Below, piece by piece: positions 34,425 to 44,071 of a stretch of 64,000 nt of DNA. The notes beneath the pieces were generated by a model. The model searched no databases. It was not told the origin of the DNA and saw only the letters and a list, made by a program, of their open reading frames with translations. The position numbers and the translations under genes are program-made. How positions within the stretch are numbered: the first letter of the stretch is position 1; every line of letters starts with the position of its first letter. The stretch spans positions 3,348,001-3,412,000 of the forward strand of contig CP099419.1 of assembly GCA_024114885.1 (NCBI GenBank). Reading direction: 5' to 3'. This DNA comes from Septoria linicola. Lineage: Eukaryota > Ascomycota > Dothideomycetes > Mycosphaerellales > Mycosphaerellaceae.

Positions 34425-36569
34425 TTTGGTGACAGTGTTATGGAAGGCGAAGGAGAAGAAAGTTCAACCAGATTTCCGTCGCTGCGGAGATATGTTCAGC
34501 TTATTTGTCTGCCAGCCACAATGAAGACTGTTGGCCGCTAGCGCTGGGTATAGCTGATCCTGTGCAATTCAACGGTTTCTCAGCACCAGCAGACCCAGAG
34601 AGCAGGGTTCAGAGATGGATACACATTGACAGATGCGGTTTCACCTGGCGAGATCGTAAGCGAGCACCAGATCGACCTTCCGGCACGCAGCGAGCACTCC
34701 GCTACACGCCAAGAACCATCAAAGCGATCCTGCCCGCGGTCAGACACCAGTAGTCTTTACCGGCAGGAACAGACCGCTGCAGAGCTACGTGTTTCGGTGA
34801 TGTACTGCCAACATGGATTCGCTGCGGGCATCGTGTCATCTGTCATCACACGGTCGGACTGCATCAGCTATTCTCAAATGGAACTGTCGAGAAGGCCACA
34901 GTTCCACCACGGAAGAGACCTCCAAGACTAACAGGCTCAATTGCAGGTATTCTATGCATGCGACGTAGGAAGCCGTACTTTTGATGACCTCTCCACTTGA
35001 GCGGCGCGGTTGAGCTGACCGCCTTTGCAAGCGAGGCCAGACCACCCTTGACAGAGCGATTGAAAAGAGGAATCACAGTGGCTACCCGCGACTAGGCCTG
35101 AGTCATGGTAGCGGCTTTTGCGCGCAAGGCGTGAAGTGCCTGTTTCGTCAAGGTGTAGTCCGCCTTGGAGGATGAGCCACAAAGGTCCTATGCGCGATGT
35201 TGTACGACCGATGTCGCCACATTTTGAACGTTTTACGGTAGCCCTCGGCTGGCGACCCATTTGCTGGAGCTAAGCACACTTCTCTGCCTTTACTAAGCAG
35301 TATCACTGGCTGGCCTCCGTTTGCGTACTGCTTCATTGATCCAGCCTCGGGGTCTCAATTACTCCTGCCAATGCACTTCTTGTCTTTATTCGCGCTCCTC
35401 TGCAAGAGATCACGTCCGCAGTGGCCAGGGCCTTCGCTTGGACGACTACTGGTAAGCCGTGACGAGGTCCCTGCTTTATGCAGCTTCTCCATTCACATGT
35501 GTTGACACCAAATGCCGGAACAGCATGTAGACGACTGCATAGTGCACGCACACTGATAATGACTACCAATGGAGTTGCGGCTCTTGTCGCGCTTCTGCAC
35601 GAAATTCAAGAGGGTAACACAGGGCCCGCAGCCGGTATCTCGTCATGCTCCGTTTGTGTAACATACATGGGTCTCGTTCTCCACAGGACCAAGGCGGTCT
35701 TACCCATGTCAGCGGGATTTGCACGACTGCATGGCTCGTGCAGCACGATCTGTAGCATGCGGGAAAGGAGAGTCGGGTACAGGCGATCACTGTACGGAGC
35801 CGCCAATAGTGCCCGATTGTACCATTCTCGCGCCGGCCTAAGGAGGCATTCGATTGTTGTGCTACAAATCGCCATCTACTTGAGTCATAATACAGCACCG
35901 GCCATGTCACGAAGCTGCAGCCCGAGCACGTGAAGATACACACGACAGCAGCACTTGGATGTATCGATCCGAGCAGCGCTTTACAGGCGCGTTGCAAGCT
36001 CAATTGCTCACAGGATGCGTCAATCATTATTGCCAAGGTTGCTGTTGCTCACCTCGCGAAGTCCTGACAACGAATGCGTATTTGCATGAACCGTCAGCAT
36101 ACTCGCGAAGCTGCCAGTGATCAAGATGACTTCACGGGCTTCACCATAGCATGGCCAAGCAACCCGCCGTGACCATTATCCAGAACTGCCTGGAATCGCT
36201 CGCGACGCGTTTGCTGCATGGCTTCTGTGTTTGCGCTGGAGGCTAGCGCAGTCTATGTGCGTCTGCGTGTGTGCATACAGGAGGCTGTTCTCATCGGTTC
36301 GAAGTTGTTGTGAACAACGCGCGACTAAGGCGCGTCCTGGCAATCCTGGCAATTCTGGTATCGGTTTGCCTTTGTCGTTGCCAGGTAGACGATTGCTTGC
36401 GAGGAAATCGTTAGAATTTGGTCCTGTCTACTTCATTCTGGAGCTACCTCGCCAGAAGACAATCGATCAAGCTCTCTCTTACCTTTGAAAGCCTCCCTCT
36501 CTTGCCCAGCTCATTACAGACCACATTCCGCTCGAAATAGTCAAACCAACAAGTCACTCCATCTGCATC
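34425..36569. other. 2.1-kb stretch upstream of the recombinase, no gene seen
   Basis: Composition is ordinary. Open frames up to 157 codons exist on both strands, but have no start context, splice partners or recognisable motifs. If the recombinase is a Starship captain, the element's 5' edge should lie here; I found no target-site signal that I could defend. Confidence 0.4.
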
Positions 36570-37784
36570 ATGTCCGACACGTGTGGCAGAAGCAACACTC
36601 GTGGCCGTGGTGGACGTGGAGCGGCCGATGACACTGCTCCAAAGCAGTCAGCACCAGCCGCTGCCCCATCCACCGCGACTTTGGCACCCTTGTCCATCCC
36701 AACTCCCACTCCCGGTGGCAACAATCCCATCAGCCCGAGCGGACTCTCTCCTACCCTCAGCTCTCCGGAGCACAGCCCAATCCGCCTGGCAACAGGCTCC
36801 ACCGTGAAGTCCGAGGACTGGGTGTCCTTCAAGAACGAGGAACAGCTCAACCCGTTTGAGTTTATGGTAATGAACAATCTGAAGGTCCTGGCGAACAGCA
36901 TCGATGGGCTCCGTGATGCCGTGATCGTGGTTCAAGGTCGTGCTGCTCGTAAGTGTCACTGACTACGCCAGCGTGGGGTCCGCCGAGTCACACTGACAAC
37001 GATTCCAGAGAAGGAGAAAGCTCAGAACCGTAACAAGAAGACAGTCATCCGTGAAGATGACGATGAGCTCACCACCGAGCAGTCGACAGAGAAGAAGGCT
37101 CTTTCGGAGCTCGGTGTAAGTCACCTTCAGCTAGTCCCATGGTCGTCGCTCCACTAACAACTTTCGCAGGGTCTGAAGTTCGCCAAGTCGATCCCAGACA
37201 GTCTCGAGAAGTTCAAGGAAGATACCTCGAACGATTCTCCGCTGAAGAAGACCAAGAGTACCGTTGCACAGACTCAAGCTCTGGAGTACAGGAAACATGT
37301 CAAGGAGGCTCGTGATACCGCTCGTATGGAGGCCGCGGTAGGTTCATCATTCTTGGCTTCTGAGATCAACACTGTGCTGACATTTCCTTAGGACGTCGAG
37401 GGTGCTTACTTGCCTCTCGACGATCTCTACGAAGAGCTTTCTAAGCTCTCTGACGAGACTCTTCGTGACTGGTACATTGGCCAGGTCAAGTCGCTTTGGC
37501 CTGCGAACCGTATTTCGGGAGGCACCGGAGCTCACGGCAATGTTACTTCTGCCGCTGCTGACAACGCTGAGGCGGCGAGCGAGGCTAGCGGTGCCACTGG
37601 TAGCCGTGGCGGCCGTGGCGGTCGTGGCGGTCGTGCTAAGCGTCCTGCATCCGCCCTCGATGGTGCTGAAGACAGCGACATTGAGGATCGCTCTCCAACT
37701 CGCCGCAAGATCACCTACACCCAGGAAGCAGAGTACGATAAGGAGGACGTCAACGAGAGTGATGTGAACATGCACATGGATTGA
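36570..37784 (+). CDS. RGG-containing protein of unknown function
   Basis: Four exons, 36570-36948, 37009-37115, 37170-37337 and 37392-37784, with GTAAGT/GTAGGT donors and CAG/TAG acceptors keep frame and give 348 aa. The N-terminus is Gly/Arg then Pro/Ser-rich (RGRGGRG at 12-18). A central part is likely helical (NPFEFMVMNNLKVLANSIDG; later KALSELGGLKFAKSIPDSLE). The last exon has DLYEELSKLSDETLRDWYIG, then RGGRGGRGGRAKRP, then an acidic end. RGG runs of this kind usually bind RNA or nucleic acid; that is an inference only. A TC-rich leader precedes the ATG. I do not recognise the family. Confidence 0.85.
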
Positions 37785-39371
37785 GCAAAGGGTACTAGCT
37801 AACCAGCTTGACATGGTGTTAGGTCATGGGCTTGGACGAGGCGTATGCCTTTACGCGTGCATTAGGCGGTAGACTTTCCACCTTTCCTACGATCGAGCAT
37901 TGATCGTACATAGACTGTACATCGTACAGTAAGTGAAGCTAGTTGCTATCAGGTAGACTCGGCTCAAAATTGAAACAGCCTTTCATGACTTATCTACTTC
38001 GAACGTTGTGCTAAATCGACTTGCTCTATAACACAATCTTTAGCGAAGTCACTTTGGAGTGACGGATGCGTAATAGATACAACATCCTATCCTACGGTAT
38101 AGACACTAGGAGTAGGAGTGGTCGACGGGAAAGGATTTTAGTATCCAGCGCTACGATTTGATACCATCTTGACGTAGCCGCTTTGACACTTCTTCAAATT
38201 CAGTGTTAGTAAAACGAATGTAGTTAGCATAGACTATTTCCTGCGGCAAGCAAAGCAAAGGTCAAAGAAATGGTTATATGCATAGGGTAAAAAAGAAAAG
38301 TGCTGGATGCTCTCCATCTGGCTGTAATAGTGTTAGAATGGATTTCTCATTTCATGTACCAATAATGAACCCACGAATCGAACCCAGGTCTCCCGCGCTT
38401 GATGCTGTCGCTGACAAGCGGAAATCTGAAGGCGTTGTTAGTTGCTGCACAGCGTAGTAGAAGCTGGGTAGGATGTCGTACCATGACCACTGTGTGATGT
38501 TAGTGGAAGCTCTCAACTTGAATCGACTGGTAGTGAATTACCTAGACCAATGAAGATTGAACTGAGCAACTAAGCTGCTCATTGGTGGAGAGCGGTAATT
38601 TTGTCAAATATATGATGACTAGAACAGACATGGGAGCGAAAAATTCGATGTGGGGTCGACGGCTGGAGCTAGGTAGAGCTCCCGAGATCCAACCTCACTT
38701 TCAAACATACACGACTAGAGACACCTGCATATCGTGCAAGCTGCCGGTGCGGAGTGGCTGAATTGCTCGTCGATACAACATCAGCTAAGTCCATGGATGC
38801 GTGAACTCTGACAAAGCTACGCATTTCTTGGCACGATTGGGCTAAGCCGCCGACATGCAGACTCATTGAAGACTTCTCTCATTGCCATGGCTGCTTTAAG
38901 ACGGAGGACTTACTAAGGTATGACTGCATGTTGTAGCTCGAAGAACAGATCAAAGAAGAGTCTCTGGACCATTTCTCCATTTGACTATTCACAGCACGCG
39001 AGCACCAGCTATCTCCGAATCTACCGATACGTCGTTTCGGCCAACTCTCTGAGTTCTCGTGCCGGTAAATGGAAAGAGACTACTGGACGCAGGTCGAGAA
39101 CATCCAGCTTACTCGCTGCGCTGCAGACGGCCCTTCACAAGAACCACAAGGACGGAGTGGAGTAATCTCGCCTCCAGCTAGCGAACAACATCGACTTACC
39201 ACTTCGACCGGATGACTGCGCACCGATGGAGACTTTGATACGGTTGCGACCCGTGTATTGATCTATCTATTCAAGCGAGCGACTAAGACTTCTTCCTCAA
39301 ACGCCAATCCACTAGCTTCCACGTTAATCTCACACACCACAGCTCTCTATCACATTCCCGGACGTGACAAT
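37785..39371. other. Intergenic stretch with tRNA-related repeat pieces
   Basis: No coding frame with support. It holds a short segment at 38167-38190 resembling 28227-28250 (GATACCATCTTGA then GCCGC), and the interrupted tRNA-related module at 38309-38424. The order of the two segments is swapped relative to the 28-kb copy. Confidence 0.5.
38309..38424 (-). repeat. tRNA-related module with 53-nt GT..AG insertion
   Basis: On the - strand, GAGACCTGGGTTCGATTC (to 38375) and CCAGATGGAGAGC (from 38321) are the same 31 bp found uninterrupted at 28.2 kb, separated here by 53 nt (38374-38322) that begin GTGGGT, contain TCTAACAC near the end and finish ACAG, which looks like a spliceosomal intron. 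Upstream, CCGCTTGTCA (to 38412) and CGCGGGAGACC resemble a tRNA-Asp(GTC) anticodon arm split by 14 nt one base after the anticodon, the usual site of nuclear tRNA introns. No D-arm or acceptor pair was found, so I do not call a functional tRNA. Confidence 0.45.
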
Positions 39372-39888
39372 CTAGCAGTTGTTGCAAACACACTGGTAGC
39401 TCGTGTCACCCGCGATACCCATTTCCTGGTCGATACACTGCTTGACCTGGTTTGCTCCACACGCCAGTCCCACATTGACACCACCATGGATGTATCCTGG
39501 AGCATCTTTGCCACAGTTTTCTAAAGAACAAAGCACGATCAGCAAGGCTCGACATATGCCAGCATACTGTCTTGGTAGCAACGATAAAACCACTTACGAC
39601 CTCCGCCCGATGGCGCACATCCCGCCAGACTCAGGCACTTGTGAATATCTGGACCCTTGCCGTCCTTGCACAACTCGGCCGTGTTGACATCGCGGATGCG
39701 GTAGTTGTCTGTAAAACCGATAGATGTTAGCAGAGCAAATCCTTTTGTGTCTGGGAATGACCACGAGAGCGCATACATTTCCTGAGCAGGCCGGCGAAGG
39801 CGTTGGCTTCACACCAACGATACTCCTGGCGAGCCTCGAGCGCCGCGGCTGAGGCCAAAGCTGGAATGACAAAGTACGCGAAATGCAT
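39372..39888 (-). CDS. Small secreted cysteine-rich protein, candidate effector (123 aa)
   Basis: Exons 39888-39777, 39708-39598 and 39520-39372, with donors GTATGC and GTAAGT and acceptors ACAG and TTAG, give 123 aa. The N-terminus MHFAYFVIPALASAAALEA is a likely signal peptide. The mature part has ten cysteines (26, 51, 62, 68, 77, 95, 103, 118, 120, 123), suggesting five disulfides and an apoplastic location. The end CVCNNC is compact. No known fold is recognised. Size, Cys content and secretion signal are those of fungal effector candidates. It is the first of three secreted-protein genes on this strand. Confidence 0.85.
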
Positions 39889-41004
39889 TGCGATGTTCGA
39901 GTCGGTATTTGATGTGGATGGTGTTAATGGAAGGTTGTCGTTCGTGTACTGATGCTGTCGAGGAAGCAGACTTCTCCGCTGCTTTATATGTCGACTTCAG
40001 CACTTCTTCCGGACTCAGGAACCACAGTACCGCGCTATGGAGCACAAAGTTACACTGCCTCTTCAGCTGAGGACATCTTGGCTGTTGGATGTTTCCAATC
40101 TGGCTGCGATCCACCGGCCAAACTGGCCAACCTAGGTATCCATTATCATCGCTGGCCATTGACTGGAGCTGAGCATGGGAGCACGAGATCCTACAACTCA
40201 TGAACGCCGTAGCTGACATCCTCAAGGAATACTACGTCACCGAAAGTTGTTCATGTGTAACAATGGAATACGAGCTGTGTCTAGGCTACTCCACATCCTG
40301 CTCCTTCCAGTGCGGTGAAGTGCCCTGTTCCGAGCAGAATATGTCTGTTCAGCATGCTCCCATTCTCTTGAGAGAAGGAGCCGTGGCGTGTTGGTGGATG
40401 CATGAAATGCCCAAATAGGATCTTTCGTGACCTATGACACCGGAACATATCAGCACAGGCGCAGCAACATCGAAACCCACGGGTACGACGTGAGAAGTCC
40501 ATCCTCCTGAACACACGCCGATGAATCGCTTCCAGCGTAGTACCTTCATTTCATGCAGATTACGTTGTTCTACTTCGCCTTTCACAAGCCACTAAATGCT
40601 TACTTCCTCACTAGGCGCCCAGAAGATCATCACGACCAGCCTTCGAATCGACATAGCCATGCATCGTTCGAAAACATACATCTAGGGTACTCACTCTTTG
40701 CCAAGGCAAATCCACGAGGCCGTCGTTCTGATCTCACGCGAAGACAAGACGTAGAGGGTGTCGGTCCTCACAGCCCTGTGTCGCAACGTCTCCGAACCTC
40801 GTTGGTTAGAGATCAGGAAATCGGGAGCTCATAAACGTCTTGGCATATAGGAGCGAAGGATCATTGACAAGTGCTTCCTTCTACGAGTGGAGCAACACCA
40901 GGCTGGCAGGCAGACGACTGCCGGACTAAGCTCCACCAACCCGCCCTCTTTTCCTACATCGACACCACCCTCCGCTCTCCCTACTCCATCTCCTCCCTTC
41001 TCCA
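39889..41004. other. Intergenic, nothing recognised
   Basis: About 1.1 kb between two small secreted-protein genes. A 72-codon frame at 40200-40418 (+) has several cysteines but no signal peptide or splice partner, so it is not called. Confidence 0.45.
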
Positions 41005-41428
41005 CTACGAACAATCCGCATACATCTCATTATACGGCGTACACCCATTTCCATCCACTGTACACGCGTTCACGCCCTGTATTACAAGCAATCTTCATCA
41101 ACTCCGGCCCCTTTCCACCCTTCGTCCACATATGAAATCAAGCCAGAGGCAAGAGACGACGACTTACACAAAGAAACTCCCCTTCATCGCCATTGTTGCC
41201 GACACATTTTCCGTTATTGCCCCAAGCGAACGCAGTGCCTTTGACTACTGAGGCTGGGCCGGTGACGCAGTTCTGTCAAGGAGGTGGTGTGAGTGGTTGG
41301 ATGAGATTGTTGATGTTGCTTGGTGGGGGAAAGCGAGAGACGTGTGAAAGGGGATAGAAACGTACGAACCATGCCCATCCTGTTGGGAGGATGGATAGAG
41401 TGAGGGCGAGCTGGATGATGGGTCTCAT
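41005..41428 (-). CDS. Very small secreted cysteine-rich protein, candidate effector (79 aa)
   Basis: Exons 41428-41366, 41272-41168 and 41076-41005, all phase 0, with donors GTACGT and GTAAGT and acceptors GACAG and TACAG. The protein starts MRPIIQLALTLSILPTGWAW, a signal peptide, followed by a mature chain of about 59 residues with six cysteines (23, 44, 56, 61, 68, 78) and Gly/Asn-rich loops (GNNGKCVGNNGDEGEF). Three disulfides are expected. The family is not recognised. Each exon alone is too short to stand out, but the three joined frames and the Cys spacing support it. Confidence 0.78.
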
Positions 41429-41666
41429 GGTGATGGCAGTCTGTAAATCACGAGTGAGTTGAGAGTAATGAGTGAGGTGGAAGTGTTGGATGTTTCGCCA
41501 TTGCGGTATGGCCCCTGCATTCATAGATGTTTGCATGTTCACTGTAAGTGCTCTAGCGCGCGAATATGCCGATATACCAATACGCCGACAGCCTTGTTGC
41601 CCAGCATTCTCTCATTTGCTGAGCGATTACCGGAGTCGAGGCGGCCGCTCGTATGTAGTGCCTTGG
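41429..41666. promoter_or_regulatory. 5' flank of the 79-aa secreted gene, ending at the TIR element
   Basis: 238 bp between the start codon and the left target duplication of the 41667 element; the element therefore sits in this gene's promoter region. No defined motif is claimed. Confidence 0.35.
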
Positions 41667-42158
41667 AGCCCGTTCGGTTGCACCGTATAGCTTAGCGTAT
41701 AATGGTGGATCCAGTCTCTTTTAGCGCATATTACACTTCGTACTATAATTCAGAGCTTTACGGCGTGCGCGTTCGGTGACAGTCGTTATGCGTATAGGGG
41801 TGGATCCAGTCTAGTCTATAATTATCGTAGTATAGCGTCCTTTAACATTCGCAGGCACCCTTAGCGGTTAGTAAAGCTTTAGGGGCGTCGTTAGTGTCCA
41901 TGTTATGGGTCCGTATAGCCTAACGACAGCTCTGGAGGTCCTTCTATATAGAAGACGATTTAGCGCCAAATTGAGGGACACCTTACCTATTACAGGGTAT
42001 AATTACGACGATCACTACAGGACCCACTGCTAAGTTAGGCTTTACGGGACTCTTATATACTAATCTATACGGTGATAACCCGAACGCGACGGCCGTATAG
42101 CCTAGAATCCACCGTATATCCGTATATCCTGAGCTATACGCTGGCAACCGAACGGGCT
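41667..42158. mobile_element. 492-bp MITE-like element with TIRs
   Basis: Terminal inverted repeats start AGCCCGTTCGGTTGC at both ends (15 bp perfect), then continue to CGTATAGCT with one mismatch and one indel. Flanking CTTGG at 41662-41666 and 42159-42163 is a 5-bp target duplication. Inside are sub-terminal repeats (GTGGATCCAGTCT at 41705 and 41801; GTGGATT on the other strand near 42110) and no coding frame. The interior is AT-rich, but not CpA-depleted like the retrotransposons. It is probably mobilised by a cut-and-paste transposase elsewhere; 5-bp duplications fit no common fungal superfamily that I can name with confidence. Confidence 0.85.
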
Positions 42159-42163
42159 CTTGG

Positions 42164-43018
42164 TAGATAGAAACATCTTGGAGCACACACATTTTTCGGA
42201 GCCGTCGTATCAGGAGACAATTCAGCTGCTCGCAATCAGCTTGACGGTCCTAGCGTGCCTCGATCAGTGCGGTCGGAGCTCGGGTCTACTACACCTTCGA
42301 CTGTGCTGACCAGGAAAGAAGCAATATGGTGGTCAAATTCTCACACAAGCCATATTTCTCAACTTTTCATAATTCGGCATATTTCAAATATGCGCGGCAA
42401 CTCTGGCCACACCGCGACTGAATCCGTCCAACATTATGAAGATACCGCAAAAAGTCAAATGCATGAAAGCTGGCACCCAATGGCATGAACTGAGCATATC
42501 GCCGCCGTCCCAGCAATATATTTAGTCAACCCTAAGGATCACCGATAAGCGGCAACGGCAGTACAATCGTCAGGTTCCAGGGCGCGAGAAGGAAATCGTT
42601 AAGCGGAGATAAGTAGCTGCTGTGACTTAGACTCAAGTGGGTGAGCTTGAGGCACTCAGATGGACATGCCACTTCAAGTTCTCGTCACTCGATGTTACGA
42701 CCAACAAGATGCTTACCAGACGCGCTGTTGTCGACAACTCTGCGTTCGAGAGGGAGCGACTCTGGGCGGAATACCTCCCCGGACCGACATCACTTGATGA
42801 TGAAAAGAAGAGCAGCAGGATGTGGGCCCAATATATTTTCATTTCCTGTCTCAAACAAGCACTATCAACGACTCTCTCGGTACCATAACCGGCTAAGGAA
42901 ACATTCGTTCACTCTCTGCTCTGCCGCAATGTCCGTGATCAATGGTCACTGCTAGCAGCTCAGCGCCATGTGGAACTCCATTCACTCTGGCGCTGGAGAG
43001 ATCTTTCATATTGCACAT
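42164..43018. other. Intergenic, nothing recognised
   Basis: Short overlapping frames at 42637-42955 on both strands have no support. This is the 3' flank of the next secreted-protein gene. Confidence 0.4.
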
Positions 43019-44071
43019 CTAGCCAATGCCTGCATATGAAGTCAGTCTAGTCCAGCACTAACGCGGGAAGAGCTGCACTTACAGACGGTATCGTAGGCCT
43101 CTTGGCTAGCCTGGTCTCCTCTTGGGATGTTGAAGTCCACGCTTGTCATCGATGGAGTGAAGAAGCCTTGGTAGACATCGAAGAGTGGTGTCCAGTAGAC
43201 GATACAAGATTGGGTTGGGTCTGTGCACGGGCACACCACGTTGACGTCCCTGCTGCTGCCTACAGTGTAATCCTGCGAAACCGAAACGCTTGCCCTAGCG
43301 AAAGGACAGTATGTTAGCATCTGGAAGTCGGGCTTGTTCGGGCTGTCATCACACTTACTCCACGCTGAAGATATCGAAGGGACCAGCACCCATGGAGAGC
43401 GAGGTCTCGATGCCAGTGGTTTGCTCCTCATATTGACCAAAGTTGACCTCCGAAGTAGCCGAGAGAGGACCAGCGATCTTCTTCCTAAACTGCGTCAGGA
43501 CAACCGCCGAAGCCTGGTTAACAATCGTGTATCCGGTGTCTCCATCAACCTGACGCTTGAGTACCTCGCACTTGATTTCCGCCGGAAGCTCGCGTGCATG
43601 GCGTCTCTTGGATGGGGGAGGGTTTGGATCTTCGTAGGCCTCGTTGTTCCTGACCTCGATCCTGTATCCGTCGTTGTTGTTGGTAATCGGACCGCCTGCT
43701 TGAAGAGGATTGCAGACTCGCTGGACGACATTGTAGTGCAGCGAATGTTGTGCTCACGCCATCACGTAGCGGGCAGACCGCAACCTGGCATCTCAAAGTA
43801 TTGGGATCAATATTGGGGTCGAGTGGAAAGAGGACGCTGCAGTCACCAGAGCCACCCGCGATCTCAACGAGGTCTGGGTTGTTCGCCCAAGCTCCAGCAA
43901 TCTGTGTACTGGATTGCCAAGCATGTCAATACTGGCTCCGGACAAACGAGAGATGTACTACTGATCAATCGTCCCATTGTGGGCGCCAATCACCAACGAA
44001 CTGTGCACCTGAGACCGAGCGGTGATTATTGTGGCCGTAGCAGCCAGGAGGAGTAGTTTCATGGTTGCCAT
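43019..44071 (-). CDS. Secreted protein of about 275 aa, unknown family
   Basis: Model: 44071-43962, 43908-43758, 43720-43359, 43294-43083, 43029-43019 (281 aa). The N-terminus MATMKLLLLAATATIITARS is a signal peptide; starting at the second Met (44062) is equally possible. Segments in order are SLVIGAHNGTID, GAWANNPDLVEIAGGSGDCS, PLDPNIDPNTLRCQ, RVCNPLQAGGPITNNNDGY, a basic patch SKRRHARELPAEIKCEVLKR, and a Thr/Ser-rich probable beta region GQYEEQTTGIETSLSMGAG. The end is DVNVVCPCTDPTQSC ... AYDTVCIG. The second intron is uncertain: as drawn it is only 37 nt (GTGAGC), while a 64-nt alternative starts at 43784 (GTTGCG, 272 aa). Reading through the last intron would give an end CKCSSSRVSAGLD instead. 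KRRHAR could be a processing site. Confidence 0.72.

Noticed and set aside
35478..36036. Overlapping frames of 151 and 157 codons on both strands
   Set aside because: They overlap each other, have no motifs or introns, and lie in a stretch that is open by chance.
40200..40418. A further small cysteine-containing protein
   Set aside because: Several Cys, but no signal peptide, no splice partner and no coding bias.
43334..44056. 240-codon frame on the + strand
   Set aside because: Antisense to the spliced secreted-protein gene, which has signal peptide, introns and Cys pattern; this frame has none.
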